The notes: generated from the letters alone by a model not told the origin. A stretch of DNA of 64,000 bases from Solimonas variicoloris DSM 15731 (GCF_000382285.1 NZ_KB907932.1:1-64000); one strand, 5' to 3'. Positions 25,741-35,097 are shown, numbered from the stretch's first letter. Translations and numbers: made by a program.

Positions 25741-27036
25741 ATGTTGCCCAAACGCTGGCGTCCCGCCGCAGGCCTCGGCCTGCTGCTGGCGCTGTCCTGC
25801 GCGGTCGCCGCCGCGCCCCCCGTGGCCGAAGTGCCTCATCCGCTCGGCGAACTGCGCCTCGATCAGGCCGCGACGCTCGCCTTGCGCGCGCATCCGGATC
25901 TGGCCCGCTACGCCTACGACCGCGCCGCCGCCGACGGCCGCCGCGTGCAGGCCGGGCTCAGCCCGCGCACCGAAGTCGGCGTCGATCTCGAGAACTTCGC
26001 CGGCAGCGGCCCTTACCGCAATGCCGACTCGATCGAGGCGACGCTGCGCCTGGCCAAGGTCTGGCAGAGCGCACGCAAGCGTGAAGCGCGCATCGGCGTC
26101 GCCAGCGCGCAGATCGAACAGGTCGACGCTGACACCGAGCTGGCGCGCCTCGACGTGCTGGCCGAGACCACGCGCCGCTTCATCGACGTGGTCGAGTCGC
26201 AGGAGCAGCTCGACCTCGCCCAGCGCGGCGTCGACAACGCCAAGCTGACGCTGAGCGCGGCCGAGCGCCGCGTGCGCGCCGGCGCGGCGTCGAGCCTCGA
26301 AGTCAACCGCGCGCGCATCGCGCTCGAACGCGCTCAGCTGGACTACGAGCACTACGAGCATCTGCTGTCGACGCAGCGCCGCATGCTCGGCGCGCAGTGG
26401 GGTGAATCCGAGCCGCAGTTCGACCATGCCCGCGCCGAGCTGCGCACGCTGCCGGAAACGGACGAGTACAGCGTGCTGGTCGAGCGCCTGCGGCGCAGCC
26501 CGGACTTCGCGCGCTACGACGTCGAGCAGCGCCTGCGCAATGCCGAGCTGAGCTACGCGCAGTCGCAGGTCAACGGCGACCCGCTGTTCAGCGCCGGCGT
26601 GCGCCGTCTGCAGTCGACCGGCGACTACGCGCTGATCGCCTCGATGCTGCTGCCGCTGCCGATCGGCAACCGCAACCAGGGCGCGATCGCCGAAGCCGCG
26701 GCGCTGCGCGACCGCGTCGGCGTCGAGCGCCGCGCCGCGGCGGTGCGCAGCGAAACAACGCTGTACGACTTCGTCCAGGAACTGCGCCACGCGCGCACCA
26801 TGGTCGAATCGCTGCGCGATGTGCTGGTGCCGCAGGCCGAAGAAGCACTGACGCTGACGCGCCGTGGCTACGCCAACGGCCGTTATTCGCAGATCGACCT
26901 GCTCGACGCGCAGAAGACGCGCCTCGACTTGGAACGCGAACTGCTGACCAACGCCGCCGACTATCACCGCATGCTGGCCGCCGTCGAGCGCATGACCGCG
27001 CTGGCCGCCGCCCCGAACGGAACTCCCTCGCCATGA
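25741..27036 (+). CDS. czcC: CzcC-like outer-membrane efflux protein (TolC family)
   Basis: 431 residues with signal peptide (A-V-A-A-A near 24) and the long periplasmic coiled coils of outer-membrane efflux proteins. Repeats with L-Y-D-F-V-Q-E-L-R-H-A-R and G-R-Y-S-Q-I-D-L-L-D-A-Q-K-T-R-L-D-L match the second-half OEP signature of the CzcC branch. It forms the trimeric exit duct for the CzcBA pump. ATG 25741 begins the signal peptide; the stop overlaps czcB by ATGA. Confidence 0.9.
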   Translation: MLPKRWRPAAGLGLLLALSCAVAAAPPVAEVPHPLGELRLDQAATLALRAHPDLARYAYDRAAADGRRVQAGLSPRTEVGVDLENFAGSGPYRNADSIEATLRLAKVWQSARKREARIGVASAQIEQVDADTELARLDVLAETTRRFIDVVESQEQLDLAQRGVDNAKLTLSAAERRVRAGAASSLEVNRARIALERAQLDYEHYEHLLSTQRRMLGAQWGESEPQFDHARAELRTLPETDEYSVLVERLRRSPDFARYDVEQRLRNAELSYAQSQVNGDPLFSAGVRRLQSTGDYALIASMLLPLPIGNRNQGAIAEAAALRDRVGVERRAAAVRSETTLYDFVQELRHARTMVESLRDVLVPQAEEALTLTRRGYANGRYSQIDLLDAQKTRLDLERELLTNAADYHRMLAAVERMTALAAAPNGTPSP

Positions 27037-27944
27037 ACCACACTCTTGCCCTCACCAGCATCGCGCTCGCCGCCCTGCTCAGCGCCTGCGGCGGCGACGC
27101 CCCGCCGGCCGCGACCGCCACGCCGGCCGCCGCGACCGAACTGGTCATCCATCTCGACGAGGCGCACCGCCGCGAGGCCGGCGTCGAAGTCGCGCCGGCC
27201 GGCCCGCAGACGATCGCCGACGTGCTGAGCGTCTACGGCGAGATCGCGCCGGCCGCCGATCACATCCGCCGCGTCGCCGCGCGCTATCCCGGCATCGCCC
27301 GCAAGGTCACCAAGAACATCGGCGACCGCGTCGCCGCCGGCGAGACCCTGCTGGTGGTCGAATCGAACGACAGCCTCGAGCCGTACCGCATCACCGCGCC
27401 GATCGGCGGCCGCATCCTCGACCGCCAGGTCAACGACGGCGAGTCGCTCGGCGACCAGACGCTGTTCATGATCGGCGACCTGTCGAAGGTCTGGGCCGAG
27501 CTGGCGGTGTTCCCGCACGACGCCGGGCGCGTCAGCGTCGGCCAGGCCGTCGATCTCTACGCCGAGCGTGGCAGCGAGGCGACACGCGCCCGTGTCGACT
27601 ACGTGGCGCCGGAGAGCGATCCGCAGCGCCGCAGCGTGCGCGTGCGCGCGACGCTCGACAACGCCGACGGCCGCTGGCGCCCGGGCCAGTTCGTCAGCGC
27701 CGAGCTGATCACCGCCGAGCACGCCGTCGCGCTCGCCGTGCCGCAATCGGCGCTGCAGGAGCTGGAGGGCCGCAGCAGCGTGTTCGTCGAGCGCGACGGC
27801 GGTTTCGTCGCGCGCGCCGTCGTGCTCGGCGCGCAGGACCGCCATTACGCGGAAGTGCGCGAGGGCCTCGCCGCCGGCGAGCGCGTCGTGGTCGGCAACA
27901 GCTTTTTGCTGAAGTCGCAGTGGCAGGCCAAGAGCGAGGAGTGA
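27033..27944 (+). CDS. czcB: CzcB-like periplasmic adaptor lipoprotein (RND efflux)
   Basis: 303 residues. The N-terminus is a lipoprotein signal with lipobox L-S-A-C (Cys near residue 19), so it is anchored to the inner membrane by lipid. The body shows the membrane-fusion plan: a barrel-sandwich half (I-T-A-P-I-G-G-R-I-L-D-R), beta-barrel (W-A-E-L-A-V-F-P-H-D) and a C-terminal membrane-proximal domain. It links CzcA to the outer-membrane duct. It is short for CzcB and lacks the His-rich N-terminal part of the Cupriavidus protein. Confidence 0.9.
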   Translation: MNHTLALTSIALAALLSACGGDAPPAATATPAAATELVIHLDEAHRREAGVEVAPAGPQTIADVLSVYGEIAPAADHIRRVAARYPGIARKVTKNIGDRVAAGETLLVVESNDSLEPYRITAPIGGRILDRQVNDGESLGDQTLFMIGDLSKVWAELAVFPHDAGRVSVGQAVDLYAERGSEATRARVDYVAPESDPQRRSVRVRATLDNADGRWRPGQFVSAELITAEHAVALAVPQSALQELEGRSSVFVERDGGFVARAVVLGAQDRHYAEVREGLAAGERVVVGNSFLLKSQWQAKSEE

Positions 27945-27948
27945 ACCC

Positions 27949-30900
27949 ATGATCGACTCCCTGCTCCACCTCGCCGTCACGCGGCGATGGATGATGGTGC
28001 TGCTGGCCCTGCTGCTGGCGGCGATCGGCGTGTTCTCGTACCAGCGCCTGCCGGTCGACGCGGTACCGGACATCACCAATGTGCAGGTGATGGTCGCGGC
28101 GCGTGCGCCCGGCTATTCGCCGCTCGAAACGGAACGCCGCGTCACCTTCCCGATCGAAACCGCGCTCGGCGGCATGCCCGGTCTCAAGCAGACGCGCTCG
28201 ATCTCGAAGTACGGCCTGGCGACGATCACCGCGGTGTTCGAGGACGGCACCAACATCTATCTGGCCCGCCAGCTCGTCAACGAGCGCCTGATCGACGTGC
28301 GCTCCAGCCTGCCGGCCGACGCCGAAGTCTCGCTCGGCCCGATCGCGACCGGTCTCGGCGAGATCTTCATGTACGCGCTGCGCGCCAAGCCCGACGCGCG
28401 CCAGGCGGACGGCACGCCGTATGACGCCACCGCGCTGCGCACGATCCAGGACTGGATCGTGCGGCCGCAGCTGCGGCAGACCGCCGGCATCACCGAGGTC
28501 GACACCATCGGCGGCCGCGTCAAGGAGTTCCACGTGCTGCCCGATCCGGCGCGGCTGCTGGCCCAGCAGCTGAGCCTCGACGATCTGCGCATGGCGCTGA
28601 TCGCATCGAACGGCAGCCGCGGCGCCGGCTACATCGAGCGCTACGGCGAGCAGCTGCTGGTGCGCGTGCCCGGCGAACTGCGCGGGCTCGATGACCTGCG
28701 CCGCGTCGTCGTCGCCACGCGCAACGGCGTGCCGGTCACGGTCGCCGATGTCGCCGAGGTCAGCCTAGGCGGTCCGCTGCGCACCGGCGCCGCGCAGCTC
28801 GGCACCGAGGAGACGGTCCTGTCGACGGCGTTCATGCTGATCGGCGAGAACAGCCGCATCGTCGCCCGTCGCGTCGCCGCCAAGCTCGACGAGATTCGCG
28901 GCCGCCTGCCCGAAGGCGTCGAGGCGGTCACCGTCTACGACCGCACCGTGCTGGTCGGCAAGACCGTCGCCACCGTGCAGAAGAACCTCATCGAAGGCGC
29001 GGTGCTGGTCGTCGTGGTGCTGTTCGTGATGCTCGGCAATCTGCGCGCCGCGCTGCTGACCGCGCTGGTGATCCCGCTGTCGCTGCTGATGACCTTCACC
29101 GGCATGGTCAGCGGCGACATCAGCGCCAACCTGATGAGCCTCGGCGCGCTCGACTTCGGCCTGATCGTCGACGGTTCGGTGATCATCGTCGAGAACTGCC
29201 TGATGCGGCTCGGCCACGCGCAGCACGAGCGCGGCGGCGTGCTGCCGCTGCGCCACCGGCTCGCCGTCGTGCACGAGGCGACCGGCGAAGTGTTCCGCCC
29301 GAGTCTGGTCAGCGTGCTGGTGGTGGTGCTGGTGAACCTGCCGATCCTCGCCCTCACCGGCGTCGAAGGCAAGATGTTCCACCCGATGGCGCTGACCGTG
29401 ATCATCGCCCTGCTCGCCGCGCTGCTGCTGTCGGTGACGCTGGTGCCGGCGCTGGTCGCGATCCTGCTGACCGGCCCGATCTCGGAGAAGGACAACGTGC
29501 TGGTGCGCGGCGCCAAGCGCGTCTATGCGCCGATGCTGAACTGGGCGCTGACGCACCGTCCGCTGGTACTCGGCGGCGCCGTCGCGCTGACGCTGGCCTG
29601 CGGCTGGCTGGTGACGCGGCTCGGCGCTGAATTCATCCCGAACCTCGACGAGGGTGACCTCGTCATCCAGCCGACCCGCATCCCGGGCATCGGCATCGAG
29701 CAGGCGGTAACGACGCAGAAGCTCGTCAATGCCGCGCTGCTCGAAGTGCCGGAGGTGCGTCTCGTGTTCGCCCGTACCGGCACCAACGAGGCGGCGACCG
29801 ACCCGATGTCGCCGGGCGAGACCGACACCTTCGTGATGCTCAAGCCGCACGAGGAATGGCCGAACCCGGACAAGCCGAAGGCACAGCTGATCGACGAGCT
29901 GGCCGCCGCCGTCAACGCCGTGCCCGGCGCGGCGTACAGCTTCACCCAGCCGATCCAGATGCGCTTCAACGAGCTGATCTCGGGCGTGCGCTCGGACGTC
30001 GCGATCAAGGTGTTCGGCGACGATCTCGACACCCTGCAGCGGCTTGCCAACCGCATCGCTGCGCGCATCGGCAAGATCCCCGGCGCCGCCGACGTCAAGG
30101 TCGAGCAGGCCAGCGGCCTGCCGATGCTGGCGGTGCTGCCGGACCGCGCGCAGCTGGCGCGCTACGGTGTGCGCGTCGCCGACGTGCAGGATCTGGTCGC
30201 CACCGCCGTCGGCGGCAGCGGCGCCGGCACGATCTTCGAGGGCGACGCGCGCTTCGCGGTCGTGGTGCGCCTGCCCGAGGCGGCGCGCACCGATCCGGCG
30301 GCGCTCGCGCGCCTGCCGGTGTCGCTGCCGGGCGGCGGCTACGTGCCGTTGTCCGAGGTCGCGAAGATCGAACGCACGCTCGGCCCGAACCAGATCTCGC
30401 GCGAGAACGGCAAGCGCCGCGTCGTCGTCACCGCCAACGTGCGCGGCCGCGATCTCGGCGGCTTCGTCACCGAGGCGCGCGCCGCGGTCGAATCCGGCGT
30501 CAATCTGCCAACCGGCTACTACGTCAGCTGGGGCGGCACCTTCGAGCAGCTGGCCTCGGCGGCCAACCGCCTGATGATCGTCGTGCCGATCTCGCTGCTG
30601 ATGATCTTCGGCCTGCTGTACCTGACGTTCTCGTCGGTCAAGGACGCGCTGCTGGTGTTCTCGGGCGTGCCGCTGGCGCTGACCGGCGGCATCATCGCGC
30701 TGTGGCTGCGCGACATTCCGCTGTCGATCTCGGCCGGCGTCGGCTTCATCACGCTGTCTGGTGTCGCGGTACTGACCGGTGTGGTGATGGTGTCGATGTT
30801 CCGCCACCTGCTATCGCAAAGCCGGCCGCTCAACGAGGCGATCACTGAGGGCGCGCTGTCACGGCTGCGGCCGATCCTGATGGTGGCACTGGTGGCGTCG

Positions 30901-31059
30901 CTGGGCTTCCTGCCGATGGCGCTCAATACCGGCACCGGCGCCGAAGTGCAGCGGCCGCTGGCAACGGTCGTCATCGGCGGCATCATCTCGGCGACGATCC
31001 TGAGCCTGCTGGTGCTGCCGGCGCTGTATCAGGCCGCGCACCGCCGCGATACGGACTGA
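27949..31059 (+). CDS. czcA: CzcA-type heavy-metal RND efflux pump
   Basis: 1036 residues, the normal length for HME-RND pumps. TM4 carries D-F-G-L-I-V-D-G-S-V-I-I-V-E-N with the two Asp and one Glu that carry protons in CzcA (Co/Zn/Cd), in contrast to the monovalent-metal CusA form. The early G-E-I-F-M-Y-A-L block and the C-terminal hydrophobic bundle fit the family. It should export divalent cations (Co, Zn, Cd or Ni) from the periplasm. The gene starts five bases after czcB and is followed by a strong terminator. Confidence 0.93.
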   Translation: MIDSLLHLAVTRRWMMVLLALLLAAIGVFSYQRLPVDAVPDITNVQVMVAARAPGYSPLETERRVTFPIETALGGMPGLKQTRSISKYGLATITAVFEDGTNIYLARQLVNERLIDVRSSLPADAEVSLGPIATGLGEIFMYALRAKPDARQADGTPYDATALRTIQDWIVRPQLRQTAGITEVDTIGGRVKEFHVLPDPARLLAQQLSLDDLRMALIASNGSRGAGYIERYGEQLLVRVPGELRGLDDLRRVVVATRNGVPVTVADVAEVSLGGPLRTGAAQLGTEETVLSTAFMLIGENSRIVARRVAAKLDEIRGRLPEGVEAVTVYDRTVLVGKTVATVQKNLIEGAVLVVVVLFVMLGNLRAALLTALVIPLSLLMTFTGMVSGDISANLMSLGALDFGLIVDGSVIIVENCLMRLGHAQHERGGVLPLRHRLAVVHEATGEVFRPSLVSVLVVVLVNLPILALTGVEGKMFHPMALTVIIALLAALLLSVTLVPALVAILLTGPISEKDNVLVRGAKRVYAPMLNWALTHRPLVLGGAVALTLACGWLVTRLGAEFIPNLDEGDLVIQPTRIPGIGIEQAVTTQKLVNAALLEVPEVRLVFARTGTNEAATDPMSPGETDTFVMLKPHEEWPNPDKPKAQLIDELAAAVNAVPGAAYSFTQPIQMRFNELISGVRSDVAIKVFGDDLDTLQRLANRIAARIGKIPGAADVKVEQASGLPMLAVLPDRAQLARYGVRVADVQDLVATAVGGSGAGTIFEGDARFAVVVRLPEAARTDPAALARLPVSLPGGGYVPLSEVAKIERTLGPNQISRENGKRRVVVTANVRGRDLGGFVTEARAAVESGVNLPTGYYVSWGGTFEQLASAANRLMIVVPISLLMIFGLLYLTFSSVKDALLVFSGVPLALTGGIIALWLRDIPLSISAGVGFITLSGVAVLTGVVMVSMFRHLLSQSRPLNEAITEGALSRLRPILMVALVASLGFLPMALNTGTGAEVQRPLATVVIGGIISATILSLLVLPALYQAAHRRDTD

Positions 31060-31071
31060 CGGCCGCAAACG

Positions 31072-31124
31072 GGCCGGTGCAACGCCTGAGGCCGCAAGGC
31101 CGCCGGCGCTGCACCGGCCTTTTT
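31072..31124 (+). terminator. Rho-independent terminator of the czc operon
   Basis: GGCCGGTGCAACGCC (31072-31086) pairs with GGCGCTGCACCGGCC (31105-31119) apart from one mismatch, followed by a run of five T (31120-31124). A nested GGCC hairpin lies in the loop. It starts 12 bases after the czcA stop. Confidence 0.88.
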
Positions 31125-31196
31125 CGTTCGGGTCGCAGCTTTGCGGGCGACGGGCGCCGCCCGCGACAGGCTCCGGAGCATCCGGAGCCGGGCCGA

Positions 31197-31649
31197 TCAG
31201 GCCTCGGCCGCCTCGCCTTCCAGCGCCGCGAGCCGCGCGCGCACTTCCTTCTTGCCGACGCCGCGCAGTTCGGCGAGCTTTTCGAGCTGGGCGGCGCGCG
31301 GCGTCGCGCGCCGCGTTTCCCAGTTGTAGACCGCCTGCTCGCTGACGCCGATCAGCAGCCCGAACTCGCGGGCGCTGACGCCCAGGCGCGTACGCAGCGG
31401 CTTCAGCCCCTTGGCGACGAAGCGCAGCTTGCGCCCCGGCGCGTCGGCCTCGACTTGGGGAGCGGCGCCGACCGCGGCACGGCGCAGCCGCGCCACTTCC
31501 TTCTGGAGGTCGCCGACTTCCTTCTTCAGCGCTGCGAGCTGGCGCCGGTGCGCCGTGCTGGCCTTCTGCAGCGACGCCGCCTGCTGGCGCACGACCTTCT
31601 TCGACAGACGGGTGATCTCGCTTTTCAGCAGAGCCGCAATATCCGACAT
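31197..31649 (-). CDS. Coiled-coil protein with C-terminal XRE-type helix-turn-helix
   Basis: 150 residues. The N-terminal half (about 5-65) is a Lys/Gln-rich coiled coil; the C-terminal half contains an XRE-like HTH (T-R-L-G-V-S-A-R-E-F-G-L-L-I-G-V-S-E-Q-A-V-Y-N-W, about 93-116) that should bind DNA. The pairing suggests a small DNA-binding regulator or nucleoid-type protein. It is convergent with the czc operon and shares the terminator region. The start MSDIAALL at 31649 is preferred over longer frames because codon composition upstream is not protein-like. Confidence 0.75.
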   Translation of the reverse strand: MSDIAALLKSEITRLSKKVVRQQAASLQKASTAHRRQLAALKKEVGDLQKEVARLRRAAVGAAPQVEADAPGRKLRFVAKGLKPLRTRLGVSAREFGLLIGVSEQAVYNWETRRATPRAAQLEKLAELRGVGKKEVRARLAALEGEAAEA

Positions 31650-31912
31650 AAGGTTTGGAACCAATGGGTGAAACGGGGGGATTCGCCGGCGGTCGCCGAC
31701 CGAGAAATGAAAAACATTACCGGTGCTGGCCGGCAGGGGCAACTGCACGCCGACCCCCATTCGGGCGGCATCACCCCGCGCGGCGGCCCCCATTCGGGCG
31801 GCATCGCCCGGCGCAGCGGCCCCGCACCGCGCCGCGCGCTGTCCCGTTTACGCGACAGCGCCGGCCACCTCGCCGACGGCCTGCGTTGCGCCGGGCGGCC
31901 GATTCCGCAAGC
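31650..31912. repeat. Intergenic stretch with a 19-bp direct repeat
   Basis: The divergent gap between the HTH gene and the cytochrome gene holds two copies of CCCCCATTCGGGCGGCATC at 31754-31772 and 31787-31805, 33 bp apart. Repeated operators or a small duplication are possible. It carries the start signals of both flanking genes; no clear promoter was identified. Confidence 0.5.
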
Positions 31913-32233
31913 ATGCCGGCCATGCTGCCGCGCCTGTCTGCCGCCGTGCTGTTCGGAAGCTGCGCGCTGGCGCCGCTGCCGGCGGCGGCCGCGTCCGGCG
32001 CCTGCCCGAACCCTGAGCTGAGTCTCGGCTGCGGCAGCTGCCATGGCGCCGCGCCGAACGCGCTGCCGGCGCTGCCGCCCGATCCGGCCCCGGCCCTGTA
32101 CGCCCGGCTCGCGCGTCTGCGCGACGCGCCGTACACCGGCACGGTGATGCCGCGCCTGCTCGCCAGTCTCGACGATCAGACCCTGCACGCCATCGCCGCA
32201 GCGGTCGCCTGCGAGCGCGGGCACGCGCCATGA
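31913..32233 (+). CDS. Small c-type cytochrome, partner of the flavocytochrome c flavoprotein
   Basis: 106 residues with a signal peptide (ending P-A-A-A-A near residue 26) and one haem motif C-G-S-C-H near residue 42. A Met near residue 78 (T-V-M-P-R-L-L) is the likely second haem ligand. It resembles FccA-type single-haem subunits that take electrons from the flavin subunit of sulfide dehydrogenase. The gene overlaps the flavoprotein gene by ATGA. Starts at 31913 or 31922 are both possible. Confidence 0.78.
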   Translation: MPAMLPRLSAAVLFGSCALAPLPAAAASGACPNPELSLGCGSCHGAAPNALPALPPDPAPALYARLARLRDAPYTGTVMPRLLASLDDQTLHAIAAAVACERGHAP

Positions 32234-33489
32234 CGACCCGGCGCCGGCTGCTCGGCGGCTTCGCGGCGCTGGCGGCGGCGGCGCTGCCGGCCGCCGTGCG
32301 TGCCGCCACGGCGCGCGTCGTGATCGTCGGCGGCGGTTTCGCCGGCGCCAGCTGCGCACTGGCGCTGCACCGCATCGCACCGTCGCTCGAACTCACCGTG
32401 GTCGAGCCGCGCGGCGCGTTCCTGACCGGGCCGTTCTCCAATGCCGCGCTCGCCGGTCTGATCCCTCCCGAACGCATTCGCGCAAGGCCCGGCGACGGCC
32501 TGCGCCGCCACGGCATCCGCTGGCTCGCGCAGGCGGCCGTCGCGCTCGATCCTGTCGCGCGCGAACTGCGCCTCGCCGACCGCGGGCGCCTGCAGGCCGA
32601 GCGTATCGTCGTCGCCCCGGGCATCGACTTCGTCTACGACGCCATCGACGGGCTCAGTGCCGCGAACAGCGACGCCGTGCCGCACGCGTGGCGGATCGAC
32701 GCCCAGTTCGCGCGACTGCGCGCACAGCTCGACGCCCTGCCCGACGGCGCGACCGTGCTGATCGCCGCGCCGCCGAATCCGTACCGCTGCCCGCCCGGCC
32801 CCTACGAACGCGCCAGCCTGTTCGCCTGGCACGCGCAGCGCCGCGGCCTGCGCCGCCGCATCGTCATCGCCGACGCCAAGGACGACTTCTCCAAGCGCGC
32901 CGCCTTCACGGCGAGCTGGGACACCCTGTATCCGGGCATGATCGAGTGGCTGCCGCGCGCGCAGGGCGGCACCGTCGTCGCCGTCGATGTCGCGGCGCGG
33001 CGTGCGCGTCTGGCCGGCGGCGAAACCGTGCACGCTGCGCTGCTCAGCGTGATTCCGCCGCAGCACGCCGCGGCGTTCGCACGCGCGGCCGACCTCGCCG
33101 ACGCCTCGGGCTGGTGTCCGGTCGAGCCGCTCGGCTTCGAATCGACGCGCCATCCCGGCATTCACGTGCTCGGCGACGCCTGCATCGCCACGCCGATGCC
33201 GAAGTCGGCCTTTGCCGCCAACAACCAGGGCAAGGCCTGCGCGCTGGCGATCGCGCACCGTCTCGCCGGCGAGACGCCGCCGCCGCCGCTGCTGCTCAAC
33301 ACCTGCTACAGCCTGCTCGCGCCCGATTACGCGCTGTCGGTGTCCGGCAGCTATCGCGCCGTCGGCGGCCGTCTCAACGAACTGTCGTCGGGCCTGAGCC
33401 CGGCGCACGCCGATCCGGCGCTGCGCGAACTCGAGGCGCGCCACGCCGAGGGCTGGCAGGCGCAGCTGCTGCGCGACAGCTTCGGCTGA
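32230..33489 (+). CDS. Flavocytochrome c sulfide dehydrogenase-like flavin subunit (FccB/SoxF type)
   Basis: 419 residues with a Tat-like signal (T-R-R-R-L-L-G-G-F). The FAD-binding G-G-G-F-A-G-A begins at 34. The redox disulfide cysteines of FccB are present: Cys187 in N-P-Y-R-C-P-P-G-P-Y and Cys359 in L-N-T-C-Y-S. The cysteine that covalently holds FAD in the Allochromatium protein (Y-Y-T-C-Y-L-S-N) is replaced by Gly67 in F-L-T-G-P-F-S-N, so FAD is probably non-covalent. The enzyme would oxidise sulfide or polysulfide to sulfur in the periplasm and pass electrons to the small cytochrome. The real substrate is not proven. Confidence 0.85.
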   Translation: MTTRRRLLGGFAALAAAALPAAVRAATARVVIVGGGFAGASCALALHRIAPSLELTVVEPRGAFLTGPFSNAALAGLIPPERIRARPGDGLRRHGIRWLAQAAVALDPVARELRLADRGRLQAERIVVAPGIDFVYDAIDGLSAANSDAVPHAWRIDAQFARLRAQLDALPDGATVLIAAPPNPYRCPPGPYERASLFAWHAQRRGLRRRIVIADAKDDFSKRAAFTASWDTLYPGMIEWLPRAQGGTVVAVDVAARRARLAGGETVHAALLSVIPPQHAAAFARAADLADASGWCPVEPLGFESTRHPGIHVLGDACIATPMPKSAFAANNQGKACALAIAHRLAGETPPPPLLLNTCYSLLAPDYALSVSGSYRAVGGRLNELSSGLSPAHADPALRELEARHAEGWQAQLLRDSFG

Positions 33490-33509
33490 AAGCGCGCCCG
33501 GCGCGCCGC

Positions 33510-33926
33510 TCAGGATCTGGCGATGACGACGCCCGTGACGTACGCCGCCAGCGCGATGGCGAGACCGGCGAACGGGACGCGGAACCAGTAGGCACGCGCC
33601 AGCGCGAGCAGCGCCGTCAGCATCGCAAAGCCGAGCAGCAGCAGGTACGTCGAGCCGAACAGCAGCTCCGGCTGGCACAGCGCAAGAAAGCCGTAGACGA
33701 GACCGAACAGGATCGCGCCCAGACTGTGGCTGGCGTTGAAGCCGATCCACGCGCGCCACACGGTGGTCTGGTCGGTGATGCCCATCTGCGCGCGCGCCAT
33801 CGCCGCCTCGACCGCCGGATCGCGCGGCCGCAGCTTGCGTCCGCGGAACGTGTACAGCAGGTGGACGGCGCCGAGCGCCGCGAGAATGGCGGCGCTGCCC
33901 AGCATGCAAACAGCGGCCAACGACAT
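33510..33926 (-). CDS. Four-helix inner-membrane protein (LIC_13387-like)
   Basis: 138 residues with about four membrane helices: the N-terminal one (about 3-22), one with G-F-N-A-S-H-S-L-G-A-I-L-F-G-L-V-Y-G-F-L, a third L-L-L-L-G-F-A-M-L-T-A-L-L-A-L-A and the C-terminal one. The motif W-x-x-W-x-G-F-N-x-S-H-S-L-G is characteristic of a widespread small membrane family of unknown role. It converges with fccB (20 bp apart). ATG 33926 fits the first helix. Confidence 0.65.
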   Translation of the reverse strand: MSLAAVCMLGSAAILAALGAVHLLYTFRGRKLRPRDPAVEAAMARAQMGITDQTTVWRAWIGFNASHSLGAILFGLVYGFLALCQPELLFGSTYLLLLGFAMLTALLALARAYWFRVPFAGLAIALAAYVTGVVIARS

Positions 33927-34148
33927 ATCGATTCGGCTCCGGAACGGCGGCACGCCAGCGCACATGGCCACCGGGGCCGCCGGGGCCGCGCCGGCGATGG
34001 TCCACGCACCGCAGGAAAGGTGGTGACGGCGACGCCGCACGTCGCCGTCGGGCCAGCCGCATGATGCCGCAATACGAGGTCGCTCGTTCCGCCCGGCGAC
34101 GGGTGCCGCCTGCGCTGCGCGCCGGCCACGCCTCAGGCCTGTCTTCGC

Positions 34149-34646
34149 TCAACCGTCGCCGCGACAGTCGCCGTGTTCGAGTGCCTCTTGTGCGTCGCTC
34201 TCGCCGAGCGCCATGGCGCTGGCCAGCCAGGCACGGCCGGCGGCGACGTCGCGCGCCACGCCATCGCCGCGACACAGGGCAATGCCGTAGTGGTACTGCG
34301 CAAGCGCGCCGTAGGGCGAGGCCGCGCCGACCGCCGCGCCGCGCGCGAGCAAGGCTGTCGCCCGTGCGGGATCGCGCGGCAATGCAACGCCGGTGTCGAT
34401 CATCCGCGCCAGCCAGATCATCGAGTAGACGTCGTCCCAGCGGCGGATGCAGTCTTCGAAGATCGCAAGCGCGGCGGCGTGGTCGCCGGTCTTCTCGGCG
34501 ACGTAGCCGTACAGACACTTGATGCGCTTCGGGCTGTCGACGTAGGCGCCGTAACTGAGTTCGTTGCCGCTGTCGTCGCCGGCCGTCGCCGCGCCGGCGA
34601 CGAGCAGCACGGCCAGCGCCAGCACGGCGGCGATGTCGTTTTTCAC
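34149..34646 (-). CDS. Sel1/TPR-like repeat protein, secreted
   Basis: 165 residues from a GTG start that overlaps the upstream stop (GTGA). There is a signal peptide (A-A-V-L-A-L-A-V-L-L-V-A-G-A-A-T-A) and Sel1-like repeats (Y-G-A-L-A-Q-Y-H-Y-G-I-A-L-C-R-G and A-G-R-A-W-L-A-S-A-M-A-L-G). Such proteins mediate protein contacts. The gene is the last of the chain downstream of the quinoprotein dehydrogenase and may have a scaffold role; function is not known. Confidence 0.7.
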   Translation of the reverse strand: MKNDIAAVLALAVLLVAGAATAGDDSGNELSYGAYVDSPKRIKCLYGYVAEKTGDHAAALAIFEDCIRRWDDVYSMIWLARMIDTGVALPRDPARATALLARGAAVGAASPYGALAQYHYGIALCRGDGVARDVAAGRAWLASAMALGESDAQEALEHGDCRGDG

Positions 34647-35041
34647 GTCGCCAGCGGATAGAACAGCACGCTGAGCACGAACAGCCCGGCGTAGAAACCG
34701 ATCTCCAGCGTCTCGGTCCACGGCTGGATGCGGCGCAGTGCGCCGTAGACATGCACCAGCACCATCGAGCCGGTGATCGCCAGCAGCATGCGGAACACCA
34801 CCTCGATATCGTGGCCGTGCGCGGCGCGCCAGGCCAGCCATTCGAAGATCAGGATGAAGGCGCCGAGACAGCGCCCGAAGTAGACGGCCAGATCGGTGTG
34901 CTCCGGAATGCGCCATTGCATGACGCGCGCCCAGTGCAGCGGCACCAGAAAGATCGGCAGCGCGAATGCCAGCGTCGTGCCGATCACCAGCACCTTGAGG
35001 TAGACGGGCGCATACGCAGCCCACAGTCCCAGCCATTGCAT
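34643..35041 (-). CDS. Four-helix inner-membrane protein
   Basis: 132 residues with about four membrane segments (roughly 12-36, 50-68, 75-97 and 105-128). It begins MQWLGLWAAYAPVYLKVLVIG; the loops include H-W-A-R-V-M-Q-W-R-I-P-E-H. I do not recognise the family. It lies 56 bp after the metallo-hydrolase gene and overlaps the Sel1 gene, so it belongs to the dehydrogenase operon or its downstream extension. Confidence 0.65.
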   Translation of the reverse strand: MQWLGLWAAYAPVYLKVLVIGTTLAFALPIFLVPLHWARVMQWRIPEHTDLAVYFGRCLGAFILIFEWLAWRAAHGHDIEVVFRMLLAITGSMVLVHVYGALRRIQPWTETLEIGFYAGLFVLSVLFYPLAT

Positions 35042-35097
35042 CGTTTCCCCTCCTGCTTGTGGCACCGGCGCAGCGCGGCCGGCGATGTTGTCGTTTT

